Of a stretch of DNA of 38,172 nucleotides, positions 16,746 through 24,541 are shown piece after piece. The DNA lies in the NCBI GenBank assembly GCA_902584635.1, contig CACIAQ010000015.1:1-38172 (forward strand). Direction: 5' to 3'. Position numbers and translations under genes: made by a program. Source of the stretch: an uncultured Alphaproteobacteria bacterium. Its GTDB lineage: Bacteria > Pseudomonadota > Alphaproteobacteria > Rhodobacterales > Rhodobacteraceae. Each line of letters begins with the position of its first letter. Position 1 is the first letter of the stretch. The notes beneath the pieces were generated by a model. That model made no database searches. It saw only the letters and a program-made list of their open reading frames with translations, and was not told where the DNA came from.

Positions 16746-18230
16746 ATGAATTCCATTAATTTGGAGAATACATACACATCTCTGCCTCAAGAGTTTTTCA
16801 GGTATACAGAGGCAGAGGCTATGCCTGATGTCAATGTGGTTACGATTAACGAACAATTAGCGGACTTGCTTAACATCGATATTGGTTTTTTAAAAAGTCA
16901 ATCTGGCCTTAGATTTCTAAGTGGGAAAAATTCCAAAACGCTTCCTAATTCTATTTCTCTAGCATACGCAGGGCATCAATTCGGACATTTGGTGCCACAA
17001 TTAGGTGATGGCCGCGCAGTTCTACTGGGAGACAAAATTTGTCAAGATGGTGTAAGGCGAGACATACAACTAAAAGGAAGTGGAAAAACATACTTCTCTC
17101 GAGGAGGAGATGGTAGAGCGGGAATAGGACCTGTTATTAGAGAGTACCTCATTTCAGAGAGTATGCACCATTTGGGAGTTCCTACCACTAGGTCTTTAGC
17201 TGTTTTATTAACCGGGGAAAAGGTTGTTAGAGCAGAGGTTTCTCCTGGAGCGATGCTTGCAAGGGTTGCAACAAGCCATGTTAGAGTTGGTACATTTGAG
17301 TTTTTTGCAATAAGAAATCAGAAGGACCATATAAGAAAGTTGGCCGATTTTATGATTGAAAGAAGCCATCCAGACCTCTCTGACAACAAGGAAAAATATA
17401 AATTATTTTTTGAGAGAATAGTTAAAGGTCAAGCTAGCTTAGTGGCTCAATGGAACTCAGTTGGTTTTATTCACGGTGTAATGAATACAGATAATACCTC
17501 CATATCTTGCGAGACAATCGATTATGGGCCATGTGCGTTTATGGACTCTTATGAAGCAAATAAAGTTTTTAGCTCAATAGACCAGTATGGAAGATACGCT
17601 TTCTCTAACCAATCACGCGTAGCTCCATGGAACCTAAGCAGGTTGGCAGAAACCATTTTATTTTTAATTTCAAAGAATACGTCAGACGCAATAAAAGTAG
17701 TTGAAGAAATTCTTTTTGATTTTGATAAAAATTTCAACAATTCTTTAGGTCTTTTATCATCACGCAAATTGGGGTTTAAAAATAACTCAAAAAAAACAAG
17801 CTCGCTTTATTCCGAGTTACTGAATTTAATGGAGGCTGGTAAAGCAGATTTTACAGGGACTTTCAAATCACTCAAAGCAACCCTAATTAAAGAAGACGAC
17901 ACTATTTTCTTTAATAATTTTAGAAATTCAGATGAGGACAAACAGTACGCTGCTAGTCAATGGTTAGGCAATTGGAGAACATTATTACAGGAAAATAGCG
18001 AGAGTAAAACAAGAGCAATTAAATTGTTAAGTTCTAGTAACCCTGAATTTATTATGAGAAACCATCTGGTAGAGAAGGCTATTGGGAAAGCCACGAAGGG
18101 TGACTTTTGTGATTTTGAGATTCTATGTGATTTATTAACTAGGCCTTTCGAAATTAAGGAAAATCATGAAGAATTCTATAAACCACCAATAGCTAGCCAA
18201 GTTGTGCATCAAACTTTCTGTGGGACATGA
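16746..18230 (+). CDS. selO: Protein adenylyltransferase SelO (YdiU family)
   Basis: Pseudokinase-fold enzyme that transfers AMP from ATP to Ser/Thr/Tyr of target proteins; in other bacteria it is linked to redox homeostasis. The 494 residues contain AYAGHQFGH at 73-81, LGDGRAVLLG at 86-95, the nucleotide-site lysine K110 in LKGSGKTYFSRGGDGRAG, and HGVMNTDN at 243-250 with D249, N250 and D259 in the spacing of the catalytic and metal-binding residues of Pseudomonas SelO (D252, N253, D262). The C-terminus is QTFCGT, with the conserved redox cysteine at 492 as cysteine, not selenocysteine. The stop overlaps the next gene's ATG (ATGA), so it is probably cotranscribed with a cytochrome b561. Confidence 0.95.
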   Translation: MNSINLENTYTSLPQEFFRYTEAEAMPDVNVVTINEQLADLLNIDIGFLKSQSGLRFLSGKNSKTLPNSISLAYAGHQFGHLVPQLGDGRAVLLGDKICQDGVRRDIQLKGSGKTYFSRGGDGRAGIGPVIREYLISESMHHLGVPTTRSLAVLLTGEKVVRAEVSPGAMLARVATSHVRVGTFEFFAIRNQKDHIRKLADFMIERSHPDLSDNKEKYKLFFERIVKGQASLVAQWNSVGFIHGVMNTDNTSISCETIDYGPCAFMDSYEANKVFSSIDQYGRYAFSNQSRVAPWNLSRLAETILFLISKNTSDAIKVVEEILFDFDKNFNNSLGLLSSRKLGFKNNSKKTSSLYSELLNLMEAGKADFTGTFKSLKATLIKEDDTIFFNNFRNSDEDKQYAASQWLGNWRTLLQENSESKTRAIKLLSSSNPEFIMRNHLVEKAIGKATKGDFCDFEILCDLLTRPFEIKENHEEFYKPPIASQVVHQTFCGT

Positions 18231-18745
18231 TGTTTGCAAGTAAAAGTTTAATTGTTCCAACCCATTACAATAAATTTCACATCCTCATACATTGGATAGT
18301 CGTCTTTGTCATACTGTTACAAATGATCACTGGTGATAAAATTGCCCTAGAATTTTTAGCACTTCGTAATGAGACCATCACCAACAATGGAAATACAAGC
18401 AATAGTCAATTTCATATATTAGGAGGCGTATTTATATTTTTACTTATGGCTATTAGAATTTTTCTAAGAATAAAATTTGGTGTCCCTATTCCCACAAAAA
18501 AAACAAATGCTCTATTGAAATTTTTATCAACTTTTGTGCATTTGGGGATTTACTTCATTCTTTTTGCTATTCCTATTACCGGTCTATTAGCCTTTTCAAC
18601 TGTCAATATCGATCTGAGTATAGCTCACAAAATTCTAGTTAATATATTATACCTCTTTATAATAACCCATCTCATTGGCGTTGCTTATCATCAAATTTTT
18701 CTTGGGGATAATATTATGCAAAGGATAACCAGCTGGAAATCATAG
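18227..18745 (+). CDS. Cytochrome b561 family protein
   Basis: Small di-haem membrane electron carrier of the bacterial cytochrome b561 (YceJ/CybB) type. The 172 residues have four hydrophobic helices (about 17-37, 62-82, 102-122, 135-155). Candidate haem-ligand histidines are H22 (LIHW), H63 (FHILGG), H134 (AHKILV) and H148 (ITHLIG), with H105 and H155 in addition. The ending YHQIFLGDNIMQRIT is characteristic. It usually passes electrons between quinone and a periplasmic partner, which is not identified here. The start overlaps selO by 4 bp (ATGATG; either ATG is possible). One base separates its stop from that of convergent cobT. Confidence 0.88.
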   Translation: MMFASKSLIVPTHYNKFHILIHWIVVFVILLQMITGDKIALEFLALRNETITNNGNTSNSQFHILGGVFIFLLMAIRIFLRIKFGVPIPTKKTNALLKFLSTFVHLGIYFILFAIPITGLLAFSTVNIDLSIAHKILVNILYLFIITHLIGVAYHQIFLGDNIMQRITSWKS

Positions 18746-18746
18746 C

Positions 18747-19772
18747 TTATTGTTTTCCAGAAACTCCTGCATCTTCAAACGTGGCCATTTCTACATGACA
18801 CTTGAAAGCCGCTTTTACTATGGAAGTAGCTAAGGCAGCACCGGACCCCTCCCCTAAGGCCATATCTAGACGCAAAATAGGCTTTTTGTTTAACATCTTT
18901 AGTAGCAACTGATGCCCTGGTTCCTTTGAGCAGTGCCCAAATAAACAATGATCAAGGATATCCTTCCTTTCGAAGAAAATCGGTAGTACCGCTGCAGTAC
19001 AAATAAAACCATCTAAAATTACTGGCACCGAATAATGCTTCGCCGCTACAACAGCTCCACAAATCGCTGCTTGTTCTCTACCGCCTAGGGATACTCCTGC
19101 ATCGAGAGGTCTTACAATACCAGGCCGATTTGTCTTTACTGCTCTTTCAATTATTTTGCCCTTATGTATCACCTGATCTTGGTTAGAGCCAGTTCCTGGT
19201 CCTACCCATGAACTTACATCGTTATTAAAAAAATAATAACATAATGCTGATGCAATTGTTGTATTACCAATTCCCATTTCTCCCAATGTTATTAGATCCA
19301 TATTCTCTGAAACTGTGCGCAACCCTATGTTAAAGGACTCAATAAACTCCGTTTCATCCATGGCACGTCCAATGGATATATCAGCCGTTGGTTTTTCTAG
19401 ATCGATCGGGATAACCTCTAGATTGATTTCGTTTGACTCACATATCTTATTTATTGCTGCTTTTCCCAATTTAAACGTTTCTACCATCTGAAAAGTAACT
19501 TCTTGGGGAAATGGGTTTATTGATTGTCTACACACACCATGATTACCAGCAAATACAATAGTGGATATTTTCTCCATGTCTTTCATAGTCTTTTTGCCCC
19601 AAGATGACAAAAAAACTGCTATGTCTTCAAGCTGACCTAGGGAATTGGCTGGTTTCAACAAATTCTTTTGTCTTTCAACAGCTTTTTCTTTTAATTCTTT
19701 GGACCATGTTGGTGCGCTATCTACTAAATTAAAAATATCATCTATAGTGTGGACTAATTCTAATTTTTTCAT
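18747..19772 (-). CDS. cobT: Nicotinate-nucleotide:dimethylbenzimidazole phosphoribosyltransferase
   Basis: Makes alpha-ribazole phosphate from nicotinate mononucleotide and 5,6-dimethylbenzimidazole for the lower ligand of cobalamin (CobU in the Pseudomonas denitrificans naming). The 341 residues include SLGQLEDIA, VFAGNHGVC, GEMGIGNTT, VSLGGREQAAICGA and LDMALGEGSGAALA; the glutamate at 308 corresponds to the catalytic Glu317 of the Salmonella enzyme. The ending EDAGVS is usual. It is divergent from cobD with 78 bp between. No B12 box precedes it. The supplier of dimethylbenzimidazole (BluB) is not in the window. Confidence 0.96.
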   Translation of the reverse strand: MKKLELVHTIDDIFNLVDSAPTWSKELKEKAVERQKNLLKPANSLGQLEDIAVFLSSWGKKTMKDMEKISTIVFAGNHGVCRQSINPFPQEVTFQMVETFKLGKAAINKICESNEINLEVIPIDLEKPTADISIGRAMDETEFIESFNIGLRTVSENMDLITLGEMGIGNTTIASALCYYFFNNDVSSWVGPGTGSNQDQVIHKGKIIERAVKTNRPGIVRPLDAGVSLGGREQAAICGAVVAAKHYSVPVILDGFICTAAVLPIFFERKDILDHCLFGHCSKEPGHQLLLKMLNKKPILRLDMALGEGSGAALATSIVKAAFKCHVEMATFEDAGVSGKQ

Positions 19773-19850
19773 AAAAACTCAATACGGATATGTTAAAACG
19801 ACTGTAGTCTGGATATAAAAATTTAAAGGCAAAGACAACTGATTATTACC

Positions 19851-20822
19851 ATGTACTCTGAAATTTATTTTATGGTCCCCTTAATACTCTTAATAGCCCT
19901 AACCCTTGATATTGTAATAGGGTGGCCAGAAAAAGTTTACGAGAATATTGGGCACCCGGTTACTTGGATTGGTAAAGTAATATCGTATTTTGAACACTTA
20001 CTAAATAAGAGAGAATACTCGAAAAAATCACTTAAACTGCTTGGGACTTTAACTTTTTTTCTAACCGTGTTCCCAATAACAGCGATAGCTTTTTTGATAG
20101 AGCACATACTTCTAAATTTTAATTATGGTTTTGTTATCCAAGCATTATTAATTTGGCCATTTTTAGCAACTAAATCTCTCTACACACATGTTAAAGATGT
20201 CGCTGATGCGCTTGACAAAAAAGACTTAATTGCTTCTCGGGCAGCACTCTCAAAGATAGTTGGTAGAGACTTAACGAATTCCGATGAGCATACTATATGT
20301 GGTGGCGCCATCGAAAGCTTATCTGAGAACACGTCTGATGGAGTAATTGCTCCTTTATTTTGGGCATTTCTGCTTGGACTTCCTGGAATAGTTTTTTATA
20401 AAGCGATAAATACGTTGGACAGTATGGTAGGGTATAAGAACGATCAGTTCTTAAACTTTGGCTGGTTTAGCGCTAACGTGGATGACTTTGTAAATTGGGT
20501 GCCAGCGAGATTGTCTTCTATTCTTTTTTGTGTTCTTACTCTTAAACCAATTAAAACATTTTTATTTTCTTTAAAGAATGCGAAAGCAAGCAGTTCTCCA
20601 AATGCTGGATGGCCACAAGCAACGTTCGCGTACATTCTTGGGATATCTCTTCTTGGGCCTAAGCTATCAAAAGGCATACTTATCGAACAGCCTACTATCA
20701 ACGTTGAGTACCCTTTACCTAACAAAGAAACCCTCTCAACAGCTCTTAGATATTATATTTATATTATTATTGAAATATACGTAATACTCTTTGCTCTCAA
20801 TTTTTGGTTCATGAATGGGTAA
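19851..20822 (+). CDS. cobD: Adenosylcobinamide-phosphate synthase, membrane protein
   Basis: CbiB/CobD family membrane enzyme that attaches the aminopropanol(-phosphate) arm to adenosylcobyric acid. The 323 residues have several hydrophobic helices and the family motifs LDIVIGWPEKVYENIGHPVTWIG near the start, IVGRDLTNSD, AIESLSENTSDGVIAPLFW, NTLDSMVGYKN and SSPNAGWPQATFAY. The start at 19851 gives a short hydrophilic leader before the first helix; M8 (19872) is an alternative. It overlaps cobC by 8 bp, so the two are translationally linked. Divergent from cobT. Confidence 0.95.
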   Translation: MYSEIYFMVPLILLIALTLDIVIGWPEKVYENIGHPVTWIGKVISYFEHLLNKREYSKKSLKLLGTLTFFLTVFPITAIAFLIEHILLNFNYGFVIQALLIWPFLATKSLYTHVKDVADALDKKDLIASRAALSKIVGRDLTNSDEHTICGGAIESLSENTSDGVIAPLFWAFLLGLPGIVFYKAINTLDSMVGYKNDQFLNFGWFSANVDDFVNWVPARLSSILFCVLTLKPIKTFLFSLKNAKASSSPNAGWPQATFAYILGISLLGPKLSKGILIEQPTINVEYPLPNKETLSTALRYYIYIIIEIYVILFALNFWFMNG

Positions 20823-21795
20823 TAAGGATCTAAATATACAACACGGAGGTGATATTGACCTGGCCATAAAAAAGTATGGAGGGCAAAGAGCAGATTGGAT
20901 AGACCTCTCTACTGGTATAAATAGAACCTCCTATCCATGGCAGGAAAGCGTAAAGGTCGAGTTAAGAGACTTACCAAGTAATACACTTTTGATGGGTTTA
21001 GAGAAAGCTGCATCGAGAGCATATAAGGTTGCTGAAAGCAAAGATACCGCAGCTGTTCAGGGGGCTCAACAAATTATTAGCCTCTTACCTATATGCTTAA
21101 AAAATTATAATTCAGTAGCTATACTTGGGCCAACATATAATGAGTATGAAAAAGCTTTCAAAGGTTCCAGAATTAAAGCCGAGACAGTGTCTGAGGTTTC
21201 AAAACTATCTTCTAGTGATATTGCTATTGTAGTTAATCCTAATAATCCTACAGGAAAAGTGATTGCCGAAGAGATACTTGACGATTTGTCAAAAAAAGTA
21301 AGAATTTTGATCATTGACGAAAGCTTTAAAATGTTCTCTTCGAGAAGAATTCAAAAGTTCAATAATGTAATACAAATTAACTCACTGGGAAAATTCTTCG
21401 GCTTAGCAGGCGTAAGACTTGGGTTTGTATCAGGCCCCTCTGATTTTATTAAATCAGTAAGAGGAATGCTAGGTCCTTGGCCGGTTTCTAGCATAGCGGC
21501 CGAAATCGGCATAATTGCTCTCAATGACAAAACTTGGATATCTCAAATGGAAAAGATATTGCTTGAAGGGAGTAATGTTTTGCACAAAGCTTGTAATACA
21601 AAAAATTGGAAATTAATCGGAAAAACAAATTTATTTCATACGTACGCCACTTCTAGTAGTCTTGAAGTTGAAAAGCAATTTGCAGCTCATAATATATGGA
21701 TTCGAACTTTTGATTATTCTGAAACCTGGGTAAGACTTGGTATTCCAACTTCAAAGTATGAATGGACAAGAGTTAGACAGGCGCTCAATAAATAA
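20815..21795 (+). CDS. cobC: L-threonine-phosphate decarboxylase-like aminotransferase-fold enzyme
   Basis: PLP enzyme (fold type I, related to histidinol-phosphate aminotransferase) that supplies the (R)-1-amino-2-propanol phosphate linker used by CobD. The 326 residues begin with HGGDIDLAIKKYGG and DWIDLSTGINRTSYPW, diagnostic of CobC. The cofactor motif NPNNPTGK is at 141-148, the aspartate in IIDESF near 169, and the Schiff-base lysine at K193 in NSLGKFFGLAGVRLGF. Its start overlaps the cobD stop. Its stop abuts that of convergent cobQ with no spacer: TAATTA at 21793-21798 ends both genes. Confidence 0.94.
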   Translation: MGNKDLNIQHGGDIDLAIKKYGGQRADWIDLSTGINRTSYPWQESVKVELRDLPSNTLLMGLEKAASRAYKVAESKDTAAVQGAQQIISLLPICLKNYNSVAILGPTYNEYEKAFKGSRIKAETVSEVSKLSSSDIAIVVNPNNPTGKVIAEEILDDLSKKVRILIIDESFKMFSSRRIQKFNNVIQINSLGKFFGLAGVRLGFVSGPSDFIKSVRGMLGPWPVSSIAAEIGIIALNDKTWISQMEKILLEGSNVLHKACNTKNWKLIGKTNLFHTYATSSSLEVEKQFAAHNIWIRTFDYSETWVRLGIPTSKYEWTRVRQALNK

Positions 21796-23256
21796 TTAGA
21801 TATGTCTGGCGACAGATAATATTGAATCAACATCAAGATTATCCTCTATTACCTTTACAAATTCCTCTAAAATAAAATCAATAGTGTCATGGAAAGAGAC
21901 GTCTTCTTTTTTCTCTTCTGAACTTAATTTAGCTACAAATTTATTTCTAAATTCGTCAGAAAAAAATAAGCCATGAAGATAGGTACCCATAACTAGCCCA
22001 TTGGACGATATTGCACCATCTTTTTTGTTGCTTAAGGTGGCGAAGGGATTATTACAATCACTTCCAGAAGTAAAACCCAAATGTATTTCATAACCAGAAA
22101 TTTTTTTCCCATTTATAGTGCTGATAAATTCTTTTTTTCCAAGATTCTTTTCTTTCCCCATTTTTGTTTTAACGTTTAGGAGGCCAAGGCCTTTTGCTTT
22201 CGATGGAGTACCGTCGTATCCTTGATCATCTATAATTTCATCACCTAAAATTTGGTAACCCCCGCAAATTCCCAAGATAAAACCTCCTCTTCTGTAATGT
22301 GCCTTAATATCGATATCCCAGCCTTGGCATTTAAGAAATTTAAGGTCTGCTATGGTTGACTTTGTTCCTGGTATTATAATCAAGTTCGTATCTGCTGGTA
22401 TAGGATTGCCAGGTTCGACAAATTGTAATTTTAATCGATTATCGATTTTGAGAGGATCAAAATCATCAAAGTTTGCAATACCAGATAGCTTTAAGACCGA
22501 AATTATACACTTACCGGTGCCGAAACTATTCTTGAGATCTTGACTATCCTCTGCTGGAAATAATTTTGCTTTATCAAAGAAGGGCATAACCCCAAAACTC
22601 CTCCAATCTGTTTTCTTTTCAATGAAGGCAACCCCATCATCAAACAAACTTTTGTCTCCACGAAACTTATTTATAATGAACCCTTCAATTAAGTTTATGT
22701 CGTTTTGGTCAAGGACTTCTTTTGTACCTATAAGCTGAGCAATAACCCCACCTCTTTCAATATCTGCTGCTACTATTACTGGGACATTCAAAACTGAAGC
22801 AAATCCCATATTTGCAATATCAGCCTTTCTGAGATTAACTTCTGCTAAACTACCTGCGCCTTCTGCAATGACCAGATCATAGTCATTAATCAAATTCATA
22901 AAACTCTTTATAGCTATCCCTATAAATTTATCTTTATGAGAATAATACTCTCGTGCTTTTAGTGATTTATATTTTTTCCCATTCAAAATAACTTGAGACC
23001 CGATCATGCTTTCTGGTTTTAATAGAACTGGATTCATGTCGGAATGGAAACCAATACCCGCTGCATAAGCTTGGAATGATTGTGCTCTGCCGGCTTCTCC
23101 CCCGTCCACCGTTATAGCAGCATTGTTTGACATATTTTGCGGTTTAAAAGGAGCAACACGCAGGCCTCGTTTCTTAGCCGCTCTGATCAGCCCAGCTACT
23201 AAAAGTGATTTACCAACATTGGAACCACACCCCTGAATCATCAGCGCTTTTCCCAT
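21796..23256 (-). CDS. cobQ: Adenosylcobyric acid synthase (glutamine-hydrolysing)
   Basis: Amidates four side chains (b, d, e, g) of adenosylcobyrinic acid a,c-diamide using ATP and glutamine. The 486 residues combine an N-terminal dethiobiotin-synthetase-like ATPase (MIQGCGSNVGKS at 6-17, FKPQNMSNNA at 37-46, AEGAGSLAEVNL at 131-142) with a C-terminal class-I glutaminase-like domain: nucleophile C331 in ILGICGGYQILG and a histidine in MGTYLHGLF. Length and domain order are normal. It follows cobO by 2 bp on the minus strand, so both use the control region at 23865-24169 but read away from the riboswitch. Confidence 0.96.
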   Translation of the reverse strand: MGKALMIQGCGSNVGKSLLVAGLIRAAKKRGLRVAPFKPQNMSNNAAITVDGGEAGRAQSFQAYAAGIGFHSDMNPVLLKPESMIGSQVILNGKKYKSLKAREYYSHKDKFIGIAIKSFMNLINDYDLVIAEGAGSLAEVNLRKADIANMGFASVLNVPVIVAADIERGGVIAQLIGTKEVLDQNDINLIEGFIINKFRGDKSLFDDGVAFIEKKTDWRSFGVMPFFDKAKLFPAEDSQDLKNSFGTGKCIISVLKLSGIANFDDFDPLKIDNRLKLQFVEPGNPIPADTNLIIIPGTKSTIADLKFLKCQGWDIDIKAHYRRGGFILGICGGYQILGDEIIDDQGYDGTPSKAKGLGLLNVKTKMGKEKNLGKKEFISTINGKKISGYEIHLGFTSGSDCNNPFATLSNKKDGAISSNGLVMGTYLHGLFFSDEFRNKFVAKLSSEEKKEDVSFHDTIDFILEEFVKVIEDNLDVDSILSVARHI

Positions 23257-23258
23257 AG

Positions 23259-23864
23259 TTAAAATTCTATACCTGCTTGGCTCATTACGCCATTTCGAAA
23301 GTGGTGCTTAACCAAGTTCATATCTGTCACCAGGTCTGCAATATTGATTAATTTCTCATTAGCATTTCGTCCCGTGAGTATTACGTGAGACATATCAGGT
23401 TTTTTTTCTAGTAAAAAAGTGACTACATCATCGATTTCGATGTAACCATACCTGAGCGCTATATTAATTTCATCAAGTAGAATTATCTTTTTTTCCTTAT
23501 CCAGAATGAGTTCCTTGGCTTTACCCCATGCCTTTTTTGCAGATGCAATATCTTTTTCTTTATCTTGGGTATCCCAAGTAAATCCATCTCCAAGAGTATG
23601 GAATTCACAAAGTTCATGAAAGTACTTTTGGATCAGGTCACGCTCACCTGTTGCCATAGCGCCCTTAATAAACTGAACAACTGCACATGGCATACCATGT
23701 GCTATACCTCTAAAAACCATGCCAAAGGCAGCCGTACTCTTTCCCTTGCCTGTTCCAGTATGAACAATTATTAGGCCTTTTTTTACCGTTTTTTTTGCGA
23801 AAATTTTTTGTTTCGACGTCTTCAGCCTTTTCATTTTTTCACTATGTTTTTCGTTTTCAGACAT
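23259..23864 (-). CDS. cobO: Cob(I)yrinic acid a,c-diamide adenosyltransferase
   Basis: BtuR/CobA-type enzyme that attaches the 5'-deoxyadenosyl group of ATP to cob(I)alamin precursors. The 201 residues carry a lysine-rich N-terminus, the unusual P-loop GTGKGKST at 37-44, QFIKGAMATGERDL, LLDEINIALRYGYI and HVILTGRNA, ending SQAGIEF as in the family. The ATG at 23864 is preceded by an AGAGGA ribosome-binding site. It is the first gene of the cobO-cobQ unit. I see no B12 box on its own strand, so riboswitch control of this direction is not indicated; the palindrome at 23891-23914 could act on it. Confidence 0.96.
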   Translation of the reverse strand: MSENEKHSEKMKRLKTSKQKIFAKKTVKKGLIIVHTGTGKGKSTAAFGMVFRGIAHGMPCAVVQFIKGAMATGERDLIQKYFHELCEFHTLGDGFTWDTQDKEKDIASAKKAWGKAKELILDKEKKIILLDEINIALRYGYIEIDDVVTFLLEKKPDMSHVILTGRNANEKLINIADLVTDMNLVKHHFRNGVMSQAGIEF

Positions 23865-23890
23865 TTTTTTATCCTCTTGACAAGTGCATA

Positions 23891-23914
23891 TATTTACTGC
23901 TCAACTAGTAAATA
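23891..23914. promoter_or_regulatory. 24-bp perfect palindrome in the cobO / DUF1636 divergent control region
   Basis: TATTTACT (23891-23898) and AGTAAATA (23907-23914) are perfect 8-bp reverse complements around an 8-bp centre, GCTCAACT. The repeat ends at the base before riboswitch stem P1 begins and lies 27 bp upstream of the cobO start codon, where promoter elements for both directions would be expected. The two half-sites are about 1.5 helical turns apart, typical of a dimeric regulator site. I do not recognise the motif as a known operator. A function is inferred from symmetry and position only. Confidence 0.45.
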
Positions 23915-24082
23915 ACTGGTCCTTTTTTTTGGTTAAATGGGAATACGAAAAAGACTAAAAAGCAAATCGTAGCCGTACCCGCGACCGTAAATAAAAGAGA
24001 ATATTAACACTGAGAAATAATCTTGGGAAGTTGGTATTCATAAAGCTTTGCTTTACCTTTAATAGCCGGGAGACCTGCCAGT
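23915..24082 (+). ncRNA. Cobalamin riboswitch (B12 aptamer)
   Basis: The conserved elements appear in canonical order: GGTTAAATGGGAA (23931-23943), CCCGCGACCGTAA (23978-23990), CACTG (24008-24012) with TTGGGAAG (24023-24030), and the B12 box AGCCGGGAGACCTGCC (24064-24079). Closing stem P1 is ACTGGT (23915-23920) paired with GCCAGT (24077-24082), one G-U pair included. A TAAAGC/GCTTTA hairpin (24041-24055) forms a peripheral arm just before the B12 box. Known role of the class: binding adenosylcobalamin or related corrinoids lowers expression of the downstream gene. Here it leads DUF1636-cobW-cobN and the ring-synthesis operon, giving end-product feedback. Confidence 0.93.
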
Positions 24083-24098
24083 AAAAAAAAGAAGAGCG

Positions 24099-24150
24099 AA
24101 CGGGATATTCGTGTCTGAAAACAGTGAGATATTGTTTTTTTGATCCCGTT
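24099..24150 (+). promoter_or_regulatory. Hairpin between riboswitch and first gene; candidate expression platform
   Basis: AACGGGAT (24099-24106) and ATCCCGTT (24143-24150) can form a perfect 8-bp stem enclosing 36 nt. It lies 16 nt after the aptamer; the 3' arm is followed by TT and ends 7 nt before the Shine-Dalgarno sequence at 24158. The short T tract after the stem makes a strong intrinsic terminator unlikely. Its closeness to the ribosome-binding site suits control of translation start or a weak terminator. The switching partner strand cannot be settled by eye. Confidence 0.4.
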
Positions 24151-24157
24151 TTCCAAT

Positions 24158-24164
24158 AAGGAGG
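24158..24164 (+). promoter_or_regulatory. Strong Shine-Dalgarno sequence that fixes a TTG start
   Basis: AAGGAGG at 24158-24164 is 5 bp before the TTG at 24170. The nearby ATG at 24180 is out of frame with the DUF1636 gene, so this site decides the start. A full-strength site in a control region whose product is repressed by B12 fits regulation at translation initiation. Confidence 0.75.
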
Positions 24165-24169
24165 AATAA

Positions 24170-24541
24170 TTGGAGTCTGATGATATTTTATATGTTTGCA
24201 TTACATGCAAAAAGAATGGTGAAGCTGTTGAACAACGTCCTGGAAAGATACTCTATGACAACCTAAAACGGTTGAACAGTAAGATGAATATAAAACCGGT
24301 TAAATGTTTAGCAGGATGCTCTAATGGTTGCACTCTGAGTCTGACAAATAAACGTAAATGGACTTATGTAATTGGCAACTTAACTCCTGATCAAGACGAA
24401 GCTGATATTTTATCTGGATTTACATTATATAAAAAAACAAAAGATGGTAAAATCCGGTTCTCAGAACGCCCTGCAGCATTTAAAAAAAAATCGCTAGCTA
24501 GGGTTCCACCAGAAAACTACATGATATTTGAAGATGAGTAG
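24170..24541 (+). CDS. DUF1636 family cysteine-rich protein, thioredoxin-like ferredoxin candidate
   Basis: A 123-residue protein opening the riboswitch-led operon, starting at a TTG fixed by AAGGAGG. It resembles the DUF1636 'metal-binding' family often found before cobW/cobN. Cysteines are C10 and C13 (YVCITCKK), then C46, C50 and C54 (VKCLAGCSNGC). The C-L-x-x-C-x-x-G spacing is like that of thioredoxin-like [2Fe-2S] ferredoxins. The C-terminal part (RFSERPAAFKKKSLARVPPE) is typical of DUF1636. No function is established to my knowledge. I infer a small electron carrier or metallochaperone for the pathway, for example for CobG or the cobalt steps. The stop overlaps cobW by 8 bp, so the two are translationally coupled. 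Confidence 0.85.
   Translation: MESDDILYVCITCKKNGEAVEQRPGKILYDNLKRLNSKMNIKPVKCLAGCSNGCTLSLTNKRKWTYVIGNLTPDQDEADILSGFTLYKKTKDGKIRFSERPAAFKKKSLARVPPENYMIFEDE

Noticed and set aside
18213-18240. Possible selenocysteine readthrough at the selO UGA stop
   Set aside because: The conserved C-terminal residue is already cysteine (C492), three codons before a UGA that overlaps the ATG of the next gene; no SECIS-like hairpin was evident.
23877-23882. TTGACA as the -35 element of the riboswitch operon promoter
   Set aside because: No acceptable -10 hexamer lies 16-18 bp downstream (CTCAAC at 17 bp); it also overlaps the cobO ribosome-binding region on the other strand.
24042-24054. AAAGC/GCTTT hairpin as a separate regulatory element
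   Set aside because: It sits between the CACTG/GGGAAG core and the B12 box, where the cobalamin aptamer has a variable peripheral arm, so it is part of the riboswitch.
24120-24141. Intrinsic terminator ending at the T7 run upstream of the DUF1636 gene
   Set aside because: Only a 3-bp CTG/CAG stem with an AAAA loop precedes the T run; far too weak for a terminator on its own.
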